Below, one piece after another: positions 40,798 through 48,179 of a DNA stretch of 64,000 nt. Below the pieces are notes generated by a model. The model was given only the letters and a program-made list of their open reading frames with translations, was not told the origin of the DNA and searched no databases. The DNA is from a virus, in IMG/VR virus record IMGVR_UViG_3300033146_001150, positions 1-64,000 of that record. One strand, given 5' to 3'. Both the position numbers and the translations under genes were made by a program. The stretch's first letter is position 1; every line of letters begins with the position of its first letter.

Positions 40798-41521
40798 TGA
40801 GATATTTAATGTATGAAAACTGTGTAATATATGGTCCATATACTAGTGATGATGGTAGATTACGTATTTATGTTTCTGGTGATACTATAAATACTACAAT
40901 ATCTTATCCTAAGTATATTATGGAATGTTATATTAATAGGTATTTATTGCCTAATGAAATTGTACACCATATTGATGGTGATGTTTCAAATAATGATATA
41001 TCTAATTTAATTGTACTAGATCGGTCAGAGCATGCTAAATTGCATGCTAACCGATTAATTGAGCAAGAATTTGTATGTCCTTATTGTAATACATCATTTA
41101 TTCTTGTAGGTACTAAATTGAAAAATGCTATAGCGAACAGCAAACGTGGTAAACGTGGACCGTTCTGTTGTAGAAGCTGTGCTGGTAAATATGGAAGATC
41201 TATTCAATTGGGACTTATCTCCCCTATAGATGAAACTATAATTACCCCAACATACATTAATACCATTGAGCGGCTATAATGAAAATTATAGTTAGAATCG
41301 GATGAATTCAGGGAACCCTTATCAGATTATACTGATGGCAATCCTGAGCGAAGCCTTACACGATACTTGTAAGGAACGTGCAGAGACTAGATGGTTTAGC
41401 AGGCGTGCTATGTAATACATCATTAGCGTCCGACATCTAAACAGATTAAGCTGTAGATGATGATATAGTCCAGACCACAAATATACATATTAAGTATAGC
41501 TACGAAAGTAGTAGTGGTATG
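40798..41521 (+). mobile_element. Group I intron with internal HNH endonuclease gene
   Basis: The intron follows U34 of tRNA-Leu and ends in G (41521), as group I introns do. The catalytic core is seen in order: Q-type GGCAATCCTGAGCGAAGCC (41339-41355 region), R-type GTGCAGAGACTAGATGG (41379-41395) and S-type GATATAGTCCAGACC (41462-41476). These form P4, P6, P7 and the G-binding site. The ORF at 40809-41279 is placed upstream of the core, in a peripheral loop near P1 or P2. Boundaries are set by the exon fold and may move by a base. Confidence 0.88.
40809..41279 (+). CDS. HNH homing endonuclease inside the tRNA-Leu intron
   Basis: The 156-residue protein starts at ATG 40809, 11 bases inside the intron; a TTG at 40797 overlaps the splice site and is less likely. 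The HNH motif is VHHIDGDVSNNDISNLIVLD near 52-71 with EHAKLHA following, close to I-HmuI-type and other phage intron enzymes. The C-terminus has a zinc site, CPYC near 88 and CCRSCAGKYG near 121. It should cut intronless tRNA-Leu alleles and spread the intron. No clear ribosome site is seen. Confidence 0.88.
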   Translation: MYENCVIYGPYTSDDGRLRIYVSGDTINTTISYPKYIMECYINRYLLPNEIVHHIDGDVSNNDISNLIVLDRSEHAKLHANRLIEQEFVCPYCNTSFILVGTKLKNAIANSKRGKRGPFCCRSCAGKYGRSIQLGLISPIDETIITPTYINTIERL

Positions 41522-41597
41522 AAAATCTTGTGGGCGTAAGCTCGTGCGGGTTCAAGTCCCGCCACCCTTACCATTTCAACAAAAAAAGAGGAAAAAT

Positions 41598-41825
41598 ATG
41601 ATTAAAGAACCAAGCAAAGAAGAAGTAAAAACCATAGCAAAGGACCTTGGGATTAAAGTAACACAATCGGTTGTCACTGAGGAGTCTGTTGTTGTCCGTC
41701 GCCATAAAACAAAACAGCAATTAATCATTGCGATCCAAAATTCAGAAGGAAATAGTCCGTGTTATAAAGCTATTACTGGATGTGGACAAACTGACTGCTG
41801 TTGGTTTTCGTCTTGTCAAAAATAG
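41598..41825 (+). CDS. Small protein with Cys cluster (hypothetical)
   Basis: ATG at 41598 follows GAGGAAAAAT; an earlier in-frame start at 41544 would overlap tRNA-Leu. The 75-residue product has a helical basic first half (PSKEEVKTIAKDLGIKV, RRHKTKQQLIIAIQNSE) reminiscent of a SAP-like or HeH fold. It ends in a cluster CYKAITGCGQTDCCWFSSC. Zinc binding and nucleic-acid contact are plausible. Flanked by tRNA-Leu and tRNA-fMet. Confidence 0.6.
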   Translation: MIKEPSKEEVKTIAKDLGIKVTQSVVTEESVVVRRHKTKQQLIIAIQNSEGNSPCYKAITGCGQTDCCWFSSCQK

Positions 41826-41856
41826 ACATTAGAAATTTATATAAGTATTAATGTAT

Positions 41857-41930
41857 AGCGGGATGTAGTAAGGGTAGCTTGTCAGTCTCATAAGCTGACG
41901 TTGGGGGTTCGAATCCCTCTCCCGCAACCA
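41857..41930 (+). tRNA. Initiator tRNA-fMet (CAU)
   Basis: The 1:72 pair is mismatched (A-A), D-stem A11:U24 is present, and the 3' end CCCGCAACCA equals that of bacterial tRNA-fMet. Anticodon arm TCAGT-CTCATAA-GCTGA. These are the known initiator marks. The three G-C pairs of the anticodon stem are not kept. Confidence 0.8.
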
Positions 41931-41961
41931 CCGTTCATATAATAACCTAGTGGGGGTTAAT

Positions 41962-42327
41962 TTGAGTAAAAAGAATCATGTATTAACTGAAGAAGAGCGT
42001 GTCAATTGGCTACAATCGTCTGCTGATATTTTAAAAACTATCTTTTTAGTTGATAATGACGGAGAAAAAGAAATGGGTATAGTTTCAGATCTTATTGAAG
42101 TATCTGATGATACCTTTGTATTTTATGCATCTACTGATTTTGAGTCAGACCGAGCAATTGAGTATATTGTTAAAGTTACTGAAGCTACTCGTAGTCATGA
42201 AGAGGATGATGCAGTAGCTGAAGCTGAAGCTAAACAATCTAATATCATAAGCAATCCTAATACTGGGATTATCACTGACCCTAATGTTGGTAAAATTATT
42301 GGTATTAATGGTGAAGTTTTATCATAG
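41962..42327 (+). CDS. Hypothetical acidic protein
   Basis: TTG at 41962 follows GTGGGGGTTAA and gives a protein starting MSKKNHVLTEEERVNWLQSS, 121 residues. A GTG start 12 bases upstream is less likely. The middle is beta-rich (DLIEVSDDTFVFYASTDFES), then come an Ala/Glu helix and a repeated NPNTGIITDPNVGKIIGING tail. No known domain. It is followed by a strong terminator. Confidence 0.6.
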   Translation: MSKKNHVLTEEERVNWLQSSADILKTIFLVDNDGEKEMGIVSDLIEVSDDTFVFYASTDFESDRAIEYIVKVTEATRSHEEDDAVAEAEAKQSNIISNPNTGIITDPNVGKIIGINGEVLS

Positions 42328-42351
42328 TGTAATTATATTACATATACACGT

Positions 42352-42386
42352 AAACCCCATACATAGTAATATGTATGGGGTTTTTT
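42352..42386 (+). terminator. Terminator between the tRNA region and the head-protein genes
   Basis: CCCCATACATA, GTAA loop, TATGTATGGGG, then six Ts, with AAA on the 5' side. Directly followed by a late promoter box. Confidence 0.9.
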
Positions 42387-42392
42387 ATTATA

Positions 42393-42400
42393 TATAAATA
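42393..42400 (+). promoter_or_regulatory. T4-type late promoter box
   Basis: TATAAATA, 34 bases before the ATG at 42434 of a head-targeted protein gene. Confidence 0.78.
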
Positions 42401-42433
42401 CTAACAGTTAAACATTTAAAGATTGGAATTAGT

Positions 42434-42823
42434 ATGAGTTTACTTGCAGAAATGGCAAATAGATATATTTGGGAAGGTGATGATTCTGAAGTAGAAGAAG
42501 CACCAGAAGTAGAAGAAGAAACCCCAGAATATGAGCCTGAAGTTGTTGATGGTGAAGAAGCACCAGAAGTAGAAGAAGAAGTTGATGGTGGTCAGTCTAT
42601 AGTAGATACCCTCATGAGCGTAGCCTCTGAATATGAAAAAACAATCCATAGTATGCTTAAATATGCAGCCAACACGGATGATGATGAAAATGTATTTGAT
42701 GATGCGTTGCGTTATTATGAGGATAATATTCTTAATGCCGATGAATCTGAAGAGGCTGAAGAGGCTGAAGAGGCTGAAGAGGCTGAAGATGATATTGAGT
42801 ATGAAGACGAAGAATTAGAATAA
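42434..42823 (+). CDS. Acidic head-targeted protein (prohead core-like)
   Basis: The 129-residue protein is extremely acidic, with two copies of EEAPEVEEE and a C-terminal run of EEA repeats. The N-terminus MSLLAEMANRYIWEGDDS fits the tag family, with a possible cut after IWE. A helical part near 55-80 (SIVDTLMSVASEYEKTIHSML) is the only ordered region. T4 gp67, an acidic prohead core protein cut by the gp21 protease, has the same character. The end of the protein at 7391 (QANRFIYE) resembles the start of this one. Confidence 0.6.
   Translation: MSLLAEMANRYIWEGDDSEVEEAPEVEEETPEYEPEVVDGEEAPEVEEEVDGGQSIVDTLMSVASEYEKTIHSMLKYAANTDDDENVFDDALRYYEDNILNADESEEAEEAEEAEEAEDDIEYEDEELE
42748..42790. repeat. 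9-bp tandem repeat coding Glu-Glu-Ala
   Basis: GAGGCTGAA repeats about four and a half times. It is prone to length change by slippage without a frame shift. Confidence 0.85.
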
Positions 42824-42840
42824 TACTAAACGGAGGTATT

Positions 42841-44223
42841 ATGAAGTATTCAGATTATTTTTATGAAGCTGATAGCGATAATAGCAAGAAAGCTCTAGGA
42901 TTTATTCCCCACCCATCTACCGTAGGTAAAACATCAACAGGTCCTAATATGTGGCAAAAGGATGATTTCCTAATCAATAGATGGGTTAAAAAGGGTCTAT
43001 TTAGTTTAGCACATATGCTTGATGGTAAACCAAAACCACCAAAAATCAAAAAGGTTAAAGTTAAGGTTAGTGATTTTGATTTCTACCCAATAACTAGAGT
43101 TGGATTTGATCGTATGGGGTCTTTATTATCTAAAGATTTATTAAACCCTACAAAAGAAAAACTTCATGTAGTTAAAATGAATACCGTTGATTTTGATAAA
43201 CCATCAGCAGTTTCTGCTCGTACTAATGATCCTGAGATATTATCTGCTGATATGTATACTTTAAATAATAAAGGTCGCATTATAGTAATATCCAATCTAT
43301 ATAAAGATGATAAGGGAAAACATAAATTAGAATATATGATTGGTGTTGATAAAAAAGGGAGAGATTATTTCCTTTCTATATTAGGTAAATCATTTAAGTC
43401 TTGGCTTGCTTCTAATTTTCAAGACCCTAGTAAAAATCCAACAATGAGTGATGATGATGAAAGATCACCACAAGAACAAGCTATTGATAATGCTACTGGT
43501 GGTGATTATGAAGATTATATTGACGATGAACCGGAAGAGGAAGAATCTACCGAAGAGGAACCCGAAGAGGAAAAGGTTCCAGAAGAGGAACCCGAAGAGG
43601 AAAAGGTTCCAGAAGAGGAACCCGAAGAACCAAAGAAATCTAAACCTAAAAAAGAATTACCTGTAAAGAATAGTTTTGGTGGTTTTGGTTATATTATATC
43701 TGATTCTCATGATCTGTATAATAACGTGGTGTCTAATGTGGTTGATAAAGAGTCGAAATATGATCGTATAGTGTTGGTTAAACCGGAAACTCGTAAAAAT
43801 ATGACTGGTTTTAAAATTATATTTGCACCTAAAGATGAAAACGCTGATAATGCAAAATATAATAGAACTATGTATATATTCAAGAGTAAAACTAAAAAAA
43901 ATAAAGATGATTATTCAGCTCTTGTATTTAGAGGTAAAGATAGTTTTAAAGATGCCATGTCTTTATTCTTTAAAAAGATGTTGTCTGGTCCTAAATCTAT
44001 AGAACAATTAGCTCATAAGATTAAATGGCATCAACAGTCTCCTATCAATATAGATGATCCCGCCGTGTATGCTAGTTGGGATTCTACAGAAGTCCCTTCT
44101 AAAGATGTGGCATTTTCTAAGAAGATATTAGATGCTGCTAAAAATGAAAATATTGAATATGTATATTCTTCATTTAGTGATGATCTGAGGATGAATGAAC
44201 TTTATAATATAATTATAAAGTAA
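42841..44223 (+). CDS. Head-targeted protein with acidic linker repeats
   Basis: The 460-residue protein starts MKYSDYFYEADSDNSKK, a tag-type N-terminus with YFYE/A. Residues about 60-195 form one folded part (DFDFYPITRVGFDRMGSLL, DYFLSILGKSFKSWLASNFQD). An acidic linker with PEEEPEEEKV repeats (about 230-265) follows. A second folded part about 280-460 repeats elements of the first (GFKIIFAPKD, KDAMSLFFKKML). The gene at 44267 has a similar [14 protein letters not shown] block. No enzymatic motif is seen. It follows an AACGGAGGT site in a late operon. Confidence 0.6.
   Translation: MKYSDYFYEADSDNSKKALGFIPHPSTVGKTSTGPNMWQKDDFLINRWVKKGLFSLAHMLDGKPKPPKIKKVKVKVSDFDFYPITRVGFDRMGSLLSKDLLNPTKEKLHVVKMNTVDFDKPSAVSARTNDPEILSADMYTLNNKGRIIVISNLYKDDKGKHKLEYMIGVDKKGRDYFLSILGKSFKSWLASNFQDPSKNPTMSDDDERSPQEQAIDNATGGDYEDYIDDEPEEEESTEEEPEEEKVPEEEPEEEKVPEEEPEEPKKSKPKKELPVKNSFGGFGYIISDSHDLYNNVVSNVVDKESKYDRIVLVKPETRKNMTGFKIIFAPKDENADNAKYNRTMYIFKSKTKKNKDDYSALVFRGKDSFKDAMSLFFKKMLSGPKSIEQLAHKIKWHQQSPINIDDPAVYASWDSTEVPSKDVAFSKKILDAAKNENIEYVYSSFSDDLRMNELYNIIIK
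43541..43626. repeat. 27-30-bp coding repeat in acidic linker
   Basis: CCCGAAGAGGAAAAGGTTCC recurs in tandem, two full copies and a part, coding EEPEEEKVP. Confidence 0.8.
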
Positions 44224-44228
44224 ATATA

Positions 44229-44236
44229 TATAAATA
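44229..44236 (+). promoter_or_regulatory. T4-type late promoter box
   Basis: TATAAATA, 31 bases before the ATG at 44267. Confidence 0.75.
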
Positions 44237-44266
44237 ATTAAATAGATATAACAAAATGGAGATACT

Positions 44267-45877
44267 ATGAATTTTAGAGATTATTACGAAGTATCATCAA
44301 TAACAGAACAATATTTTAATAACGACGAAGAGTTATTAGATGAAAATGTATTTGGTGACATAGCAAAAGGTGCTATGAAGATAATAGGGGCTGATTTAAA
44401 AAATATAGCTAAACGTAATAGACGAAAAGTTATTAAAATAAATAATATTAATAAATATTTTAAACAAGCTACTGAAATATCACAAAAAGGATATTCGAGT
44501 TTAGACGCAGCTCTTCGTGCTAGTGAAGCTATGTGGGACAGTAAATCTAAAAATAAAAGTTGGGTTGATAAATATGTAATGAAGCGGGGTATGGTTTTTG
44601 TTAAAAACTCAAAAGAGGCATTTATACCAACTAAAGGTGATGTTGATGCTCAAAAAGAGAAGTTAGATAGAATGTTCAGTGCCTATGATTTAAGTGATGA
44701 TTTTAAGATTAATGATATTACTATATACGAATTAACTAACGGGGGGCAAATATCATTAATGAGTATAACTGATCCTTATACTGGTAATGATGATTTAGTA
44801 ATGAATAACCCAAATAAACCAACAAGAGCATTAAAAGCACCTCAAGGGGAACAAATATTTTTTATAGCTCAACGTAATGCTAATGATTGGTTTCAAGATA
44901 ACTTAGGAATGTCATATAAACGTTGGTTAAGTGTTGAGGGTGCATTATCTCCTGCTGCATACGCAAAATATGTGCAGAAAATGCAACATACTATTAATTC
45001 TAGTGGTGATGTATCAGCTAAACCTGGCGAAAAAATAAAAAATTATGTTAGAACAGCTAAAGGTAATATTATAGACACTGTTATGGATTCAATAAACTCT
45101 ACTTATGGTAGTGGTGTTACTGAACAGGGAGGAACTCCTGATGGGCAGACTGTATATGATATAAATTCAGGTGATTTATCAGGTAATATAGCATTTATAT
45201 CTACACCAGATGGTGATGGTAAAATTATAGTATCTCCTAATTTATTACAAGATATGGCTAAAAAGGGAGTAGATTCTCTTAAAAAATATAAAGCTGTTTA
45301 TGGTGCTCCAGCTAAACCTAAACCTGCTCCAGCTAAACCTAAACCTGCTCCAGCCCCTGCTAAGAAGACTGAACCGGTTAAGAAGACTAAACCGGTTTTT
45401 GAACCGGTTAAGCCGGTTAAGAAGACTGAACCGGTTAAGAAGACTGAACCGGTTTTTGAACCGGTTAAGCCGGTTAAGAAGGCTCCAGCTAAGAAGACTG
45501 AACCAGCTAAAAAAGCTCCAGCTAAGAAGACTCCAGCTAAGAAGGCTCCAGCTAAGAAGACTGAACCAGCTAAGAAGACTGAACCAGCTAAAAAAGCTCC
45601 AGCTAAGAAGGCTCCAGCTAAGAAGACTGAACCAGCTAAGAAGACTAAACCAGCTAAAAAAGCTCCAGCTAAGAAGACTCCAGCTAAGAAGACTCCAGCT
45701 AAGAAGACTCCAGCTAAGAAGACTCCAGCTAAGAAGACTCCAGCTAAGAAGACTGAACCAGCTAAAAAAGCTCCAGCTAAGAAGGCTCCAGCTAAGAAGG
45801 CTCCGGCTAAGAAGGCTCCAGCTAAGAAGACTACAAAAAAAGAATCAACTAATACTACCGGAAAACTTTTAATATAA
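44267..45877 (+). CDS. Head-targeted protein with histone-H1-like Lys/Ala/Pro tail
   Basis: The 536-residue protein begins [17 protein letters not shown] (tag-type, ITE/Q). The N-terminal 340 residues include helices at 30-110, then a folded part with [18 protein letters not shown] and [18 protein letters not shown]. From about residue 350 to the end the chain is a repeat of PAKK, TPAKK and TEPAKK units with over 50 lysines, like the tails of histone H1 or bacterial AlgP/HctB proteins. Such tails bind and compact DNA. With its own late promoter this looks like an internal head protein that contacts packaged DNA. Confidence 0.7.
   Translation: MNFRDYYEVSSITEQYFNNDEELLDENVFGDIAKGAMKIIGADLKNIAKRNRRKVIKINNINKYFKQATEISQKGYSSLDAALRASEAMWDSKSKNKSWVDKYVMKRGMVFVKNSKEAFIPTKGDVDAQKEKLDRMFSAYDLSDDFKINDITIYELTNGGQISLMSITDPYTGNDDLVMNNPNKPTRALKAPQGEQIFFIAQRNANDWFQDNLGMSYKRWLSVEGALSPAAYAKYVQKMQHTINSSGDVSAKPGEKIKNYVRTAKGNIIDTVMDSINSTYGSGVTEQGGTPDGQTVYDINSGDLSGNIAFISTPDGDGKIIVSPNLLQDMAKKGVDSLKKYKAVYGAPAKPKPAPAKPKPAPAPAKKTEPVKKTKPVFEPVKPVKKTEPVKKTEPVFEPVKPVKKAPAKKTEPAKKAPAKKTPAKKAPAKKTEPAKKTEPAKKAPAKKAPAKKTEPAKKTKPAKKAPAKKTPAKKTPAKKTPAKKTPAKKTPAKKTEPAKKAPAKKAPAKKAPAKKAPAKKTTKKESTNTTGKLLI
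45298..45837. repeat. 15-18-bp tandem coding repeats of the PAKK tail
   Basis: AAGAAGACTCCAGCT and near variants repeat about 30 times over 540 bases. This gives the Lys/Ala/Pro tail and also long open frames in other phases that are not genes. Confidence 0.9.
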
Positions 45878-45888
45878 CGAGGATGTAT

Positions 45889-46152
45889 ATGGATTTTAAA
45901 AAATTAGATAATTTAATGGAAGAATTTGTTTTATGTGAAGATGAAGAAAATAGCGTAATCAAAATATTCTTTTCTGATTTAGACCTAGACGCTCGTAAAA
46001 GAGTATTAGAAGCTATCGATGGGACTAGTGATATGTTTGATGTGTTTAGCGATGATATAGTTAGAAATAAACTAGAAGATGAACTATCAACCAAACCGTT
46101 ATTAATGACAACTGCACTTGAGCTAATGAGTAAGTTAAATATCGAAGTGTGA
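45889..46152 (+). CDS. Small acidic late protein (hypothetical)
   Basis: ATG at 45889 follows GAGGATGTAT. The 87-residue product begins [21 protein letters not shown], weakly like the tag family. It continues [20 protein letters not shown], a block seen in small phage proteins of unknown role. It is the last gene of the late unit starting at 44229 and is closed by a strong terminator. Confidence 0.6.
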   Translation: MDFKKLDNLMEEFVLCEDEENSVIKIFFSDLDLDARKRVLEAIDGTSDMFDVFSDDIVRNKLEDELSTKPLLMTTALELMSKLNIEV

Positions 46153-46174
46153 TTTATATCATATATGAACAAAT

Positions 46175-46206
46175 AAAAAAGAATGTAGGAAACTACATTC
46201 TTTTTT
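46175..46206 (+). terminator. Strong terminator
   Basis: AAAAAAGAATGTAG, GAAA loop, CTACATTCTTTTTT. The symmetric A and T runs make it able to act in both directions. Confidence 0.93.
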
Positions 46207-46207
46207 A

Positions 46208-46236
46208 TTGACTAAATTGGAAAATTGATATATACT
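46208..46236 (+). promoter_or_regulatory. Early promoter for the gene at 46268
   Basis: TTGACT, 17 bases, TATACT, two bases after the terminator. Confidence 0.82.
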
Positions 46237-46267
46237 ATTAATACATAATAACATTATAGGAGATTTT

Positions 46268-46531
46268 ATGAACGTATGGCACATTACAACCATTATATTA
46301 TTAATTCTGCAAATTATTCTCATTATTAGTTTATATACAGCAGTATCGTATTTTAAAGAACTTTTGGTTCGCTTTGTCGATATCAACCAAAAGAACTTTA
46401 GTACTCATAAACAATTAATGACTAAACTAAGTGATAATTTAGAACACTCAAAGAAAATATCATCTACGGTTAGTTCTTTGAAGAGATTATCTAACACATT
46501 AACCAAACAAATATCAAAAACTAATAAATAA
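46268..46531 (+). CDS. Small membrane protein with one transmembrane helix
   Basis: The 87-residue protein has TTIILLILQIILIISLY near 6-22 as a single membrane helix. It is followed by a soluble basic helical tail with coiled-coil potential (FSTHKQLMTKLSDNLEH, SSLKRLSNTLTKQ). A TAGGAG site and an early promoter precede it. The layout resembles small phage membrane proteins such as spanin-like or exclusion proteins, but no assignment can be made. Confidence 0.65.
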   Translation: MNVWHITTIILLILQIILIISLYTAVSYFKELLVRFVDINQKNFSTHKQLMTKLSDNLEHSKKISSTVSSLKRLSNTLTKQISKTNK

Positions 46532-46541
46532 GGAGTATCAT

Positions 46542-46802
46542 ATGCCATTTTTTAATTATAAGTGTTCAGAATGTGAGTTTATGGATGAATTTATGGTTGG
46601 TGGGTGTAAAGGGTCACCTGAACCTACAACATGCCCAGAATGCTCCGCTACAGACACTATGGAGAAGCAATTTAGTATGGGTGGGATATCAGGTGAAGTT
46701 GTTGGTGGGTATGAATATGAGTATGGTAAAAAATCATGGCATAAAAATGCTTCAAGTATTCATAAAGCTGCTATTCTTGCTGGAGATTGTGATCCATATT
46801 AA
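46542..46802 (+). CDS. FmdB-type zinc-ribbon protein
   Basis: The 86-residue protein begins MPFFNYKCSECEFMDEFMV and has a second pair CPECSATDTMEKQFS, the layout of FmdB-family zinc ribbons (MPxYxYxCxxCG...CPxCG). The C-terminal half (EYEYGKKSWHKNASSIHKAA) is unlike bacterial FmdB. Related small ribbons occur in many phages. It follows AAGGAGTATCAT and ends 3 bases before a hairpin. Confidence 0.75.
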   Translation: MPFFNYKCSECEFMDEFMVGGCKGSPEPTTCPECSATDTMEKQFSMGGISGEVVGGYEYEYGKKSWHKNASSIHKAAILAGDCDPY

Positions 46803-46906
46803 ACGAGCACCCACAATCAAGGAGGTGCTCGTAAGTAAGACGTGGGAATATACTTTAGATATTTCAATAACGTTGCACCTCCAGGAACAGTTATGGACCG
46901 TCTTAC
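46803..46906 (+). promoter_or_regulatory. Structured leader with competing hairpins and a sequestered Shine-Dalgarno
   Basis: Hairpin 1 is ACGAGCACC/GGTGCTCGT (46803-46832) and covers a perfect AAGGAGGTG (46819-46827). GGAGGTGC (46821-46828) can instead pair with GCACCTCC (46875-46882). A further stem GTAAGACG/CGTCTTAC (46835-46842 with 46899-46906) encloses the latter. The folds exclude each other, as in an attenuator or switch. The next gene starts 40 bases downstream with its own AAGGAG. Confidence 0.5.
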
Positions 46907-46945
46907 ATGATTATTTATATATTTTATTTTTTAAAAGGAGTCCTA

Positions 46946-47332
46946 ATGGACAGAATTGAATTTATTGAAGAGCTACAAGCTAAAATCGAAGCACAAACTA
47001 AAGTTCGGGATGAACTACTATCATCTAAAACAACAGCCTATAATAATAGTATATATCGTTTGAAGGATGAACTAGCATCAATTGAACTCGAAAGTGAACC
47101 ACAATCACTTACGATCAACACCGCATACACAACGTCATCTTTTGGGTTGTATACAACACAAACTAAACAACTAGAATCAAATTCTACTCGTACAATTATT
47201 GAACTAGGACATGAATTGGTTGAACTTGAAAAAGAATGTGATAATTTAGAGAATGATATTGCTAAATATAATAATAAATCTATCGTAGATCATATCCCAG
47301 ATCTAAAGGACTTGGTAAATGGAAAAAAGTGA
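46946..47332 (+). CDS. Coiled-coil protein (hypothetical)
   Basis: ATG at 46946 follows AAAAGGAGTCCTA; the longer frame to 46907 lacks a ribosome site. The 128-residue product is mostly coiled coil: FIEELQAKIEAQTKVRDELL, a short SLTINTAYTTSSFGLYTT loop, then ELGHELVELEKECDNLENDIAKY. The end overlaps the next ORF. No family recognised. Confidence 0.65.
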   Translation: MDRIEFIEELQAKIEAQTKVRDELLSSKTTAYNNSIYRLKDELASIELESEPQSLTINTAYTTSSFGLYTTQTKQLESNSTRTIIELGHELVELEKECDNLENDIAKYNNKSIVDHIPDLKDLVNGKK

Positions 47333-47483
47333 TTTTGATGAAGCTGTTATGTTGGATACAAAAGAACCTATGATTATTGATAATGAATGGTCATTAAAAT
47401 GTGATGAATGTGGTAATACTATTATCCATAAAGATACATGTAGTAAAAAAGAAAAAGAAGAAGGTGTTGTTGATGAATACTAA
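47319..47483 (+). CDS. 54-residue zinc-binding-type protein
   Basis: ATG at 47319 overlaps the previous stop and the stop overlaps the dUTPase start, so it is translationally coupled on both sides. The product starts MEKSDFDEAVML, has LKCDECGNTIIHKDTC in the middle and a charged end. Three cysteines and a histidine could hold one zinc. Too short for standard lists but well packed in the operon. Confidence 0.6.
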   Translation: MEKSDFDEAVMLDTKEPMIIDNEWSLKCDECGNTIIHKDTCSKKEKEEGVVDEY

Positions 47484-47937
47484 TTTGTTTGTATATTTTA
47501 AAAAATTACACGAAGATGCTATTTTACCAGAATATGCTACTCCTGGTTCTGCTGGTATGGATTGTGTTACTGTTACTGATGGTGTAGATAAAGGTGAGTA
47601 TATCCAATATAAATTAGGATTTTCTGTTAAAATTCCTGAAGGTTATGTTGGGTATTTATTTCCTAGAAGTTCTATTAGCACAACTGATCTATCGTTGAGT
47701 AATTCGGTTGGGGTTATTGATAGTGATTATAGAGGAGAAGTTCAGGCAAGATTTTTTGCTAAAAATTTTAGCCCGTTATCTAAAACTCTAGATGCCAGGA
47801 CGAAATACAAGTATCATAAAGGTGATAGAGTGTGTCAATTGATTATCATGCCTATACCTAGAGTTGCATCTCAATGGGTTGATGAATTAGATGATACCGT
47901 AAGAGGTGATGGTGGTCATGGGAGTACCGGGCGATGA
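47473..47937 (+). CDS. dut: dUTPase
   Basis: ATG at 47473 gives 154 residues, normal for trimeric dUTPases. All five motifs are visible: PGSAGMDC near 23, PRSSIS near 66, GVIDSDYRGE near 82, KGDRVCQLI near 116 and the P-loop-like GDGGHGSTGR at the end. It turns dUTP into dUMP, lowering uracil in DNA and feeding the ThyX-like enzyme. It is framed by tiny overlapping ORFs. Confidence 0.93.
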   Translation: MNTNLFVYFKKLHEDAILPEYATPGSAGMDCVTVTDGVDKGEYIQYKLGFSVKIPEGYVGYLFPRSSISTTDLSLSNSVGVIDSDYRGEVQARFFAKNFSPLSKTLDARTKYKYHKGDRVCQLIIMPIPRVASQWVDELDDTVRGDGGHGSTGR

Positions 47938-48092
47938 TAGAAATTCTAGTTGTAATTTTATTAATTATACTATTAATAAAATTTATAAACACATTTTTTA
48001 TACTTATAGGGATTGGGTTATTATTTTATGGGTTAATTATACCAGGACTCATATGTTTAATATTGGGATTCATACTCCCTAAGAAATTATAA
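47934..48092 (+). CDS. 52-residue membrane peptide
   Basis: ATG overlaps the dUTPase stop (ATGA). The product is almost wholly hydrophobic with two membrane helices (VVILLIILLIKFI and LLFYGLIIPGLICLILGF) and ends in PKKL. It may be a small holin-like or membrane-modifying protein, but no family can be named. Confidence 0.55.
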   Translation: MIEILVVILLIILLIKFINTFFILIGIGLLFYGLIIPGLICLILGFILPKKL

Positions 48093-48098
48093 AACTTA

Positions 48099-48106
48099 TA
48101 TAAATA
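48099..48106 (+). promoter_or_regulatory. TATAAATA box upstream of ribonucleotide reductase
   Basis: A perfect late-type box lies 73 bases before the reductase ATG, with a hairpin between them. A late promoter for a nucleotide-synthesis gene would be unusual. Confidence 0.5.
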
Positions 48107-48122
48107 ACCATACCCCTTCAAA

Positions 48123-48150
48123 GAGGCTGATTCTTGTCAGCCTCATTTAT
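48123..48150 (+). terminator. Hairpin, likely terminator, before ribonucleotide reductase
   Basis: GAGGCTGA, 6-base loop, TCAGCCTC, then ATTTATTT. It ends the small-gene operon or forms part of the reductase leader. Confidence 0.6.
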
Positions 48151-48179
48151 TTAAACATTTACCGATAGGAATTTAATCT

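Larger units (their letters stand above)
40763..41573 (+). tRNA. tRNA-Leu (UAA) split by a group I intron
   Basis: Exon 1 is 40763-40797 and exon 2 is 41522-41573. Joined, they give acceptor GAGGGTG/CACCCTT, A73 and CCA, anticodon arm CAAGA-CTTAAAA-TCTTG (anticodon UAA), a class II variable arm and T-arm GCGGG-TTCAAGT-CCCGC. The break is between U34 and A35, the same site as the classic tRNA-Leu(UAA) group I intron of cyanobacteria and plastids. Reads TTA codons. Confidence 0.88.

Noticed and set aside
45298-45837. CRISPR or noncoding satellite
   Set aside because: Periodic repeats keep one reading frame and encode a Lys/Ala/Pro tail with no spacers.
45300-45872. 190-residue Leu/Arg-rich ORF in another frame of the PAKK repeat
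   Set aside because: It is the shadow of the tandem repeat read in the +1 frame. It has no ribosome site, and the frame of the H1-like protein explains the DNA.
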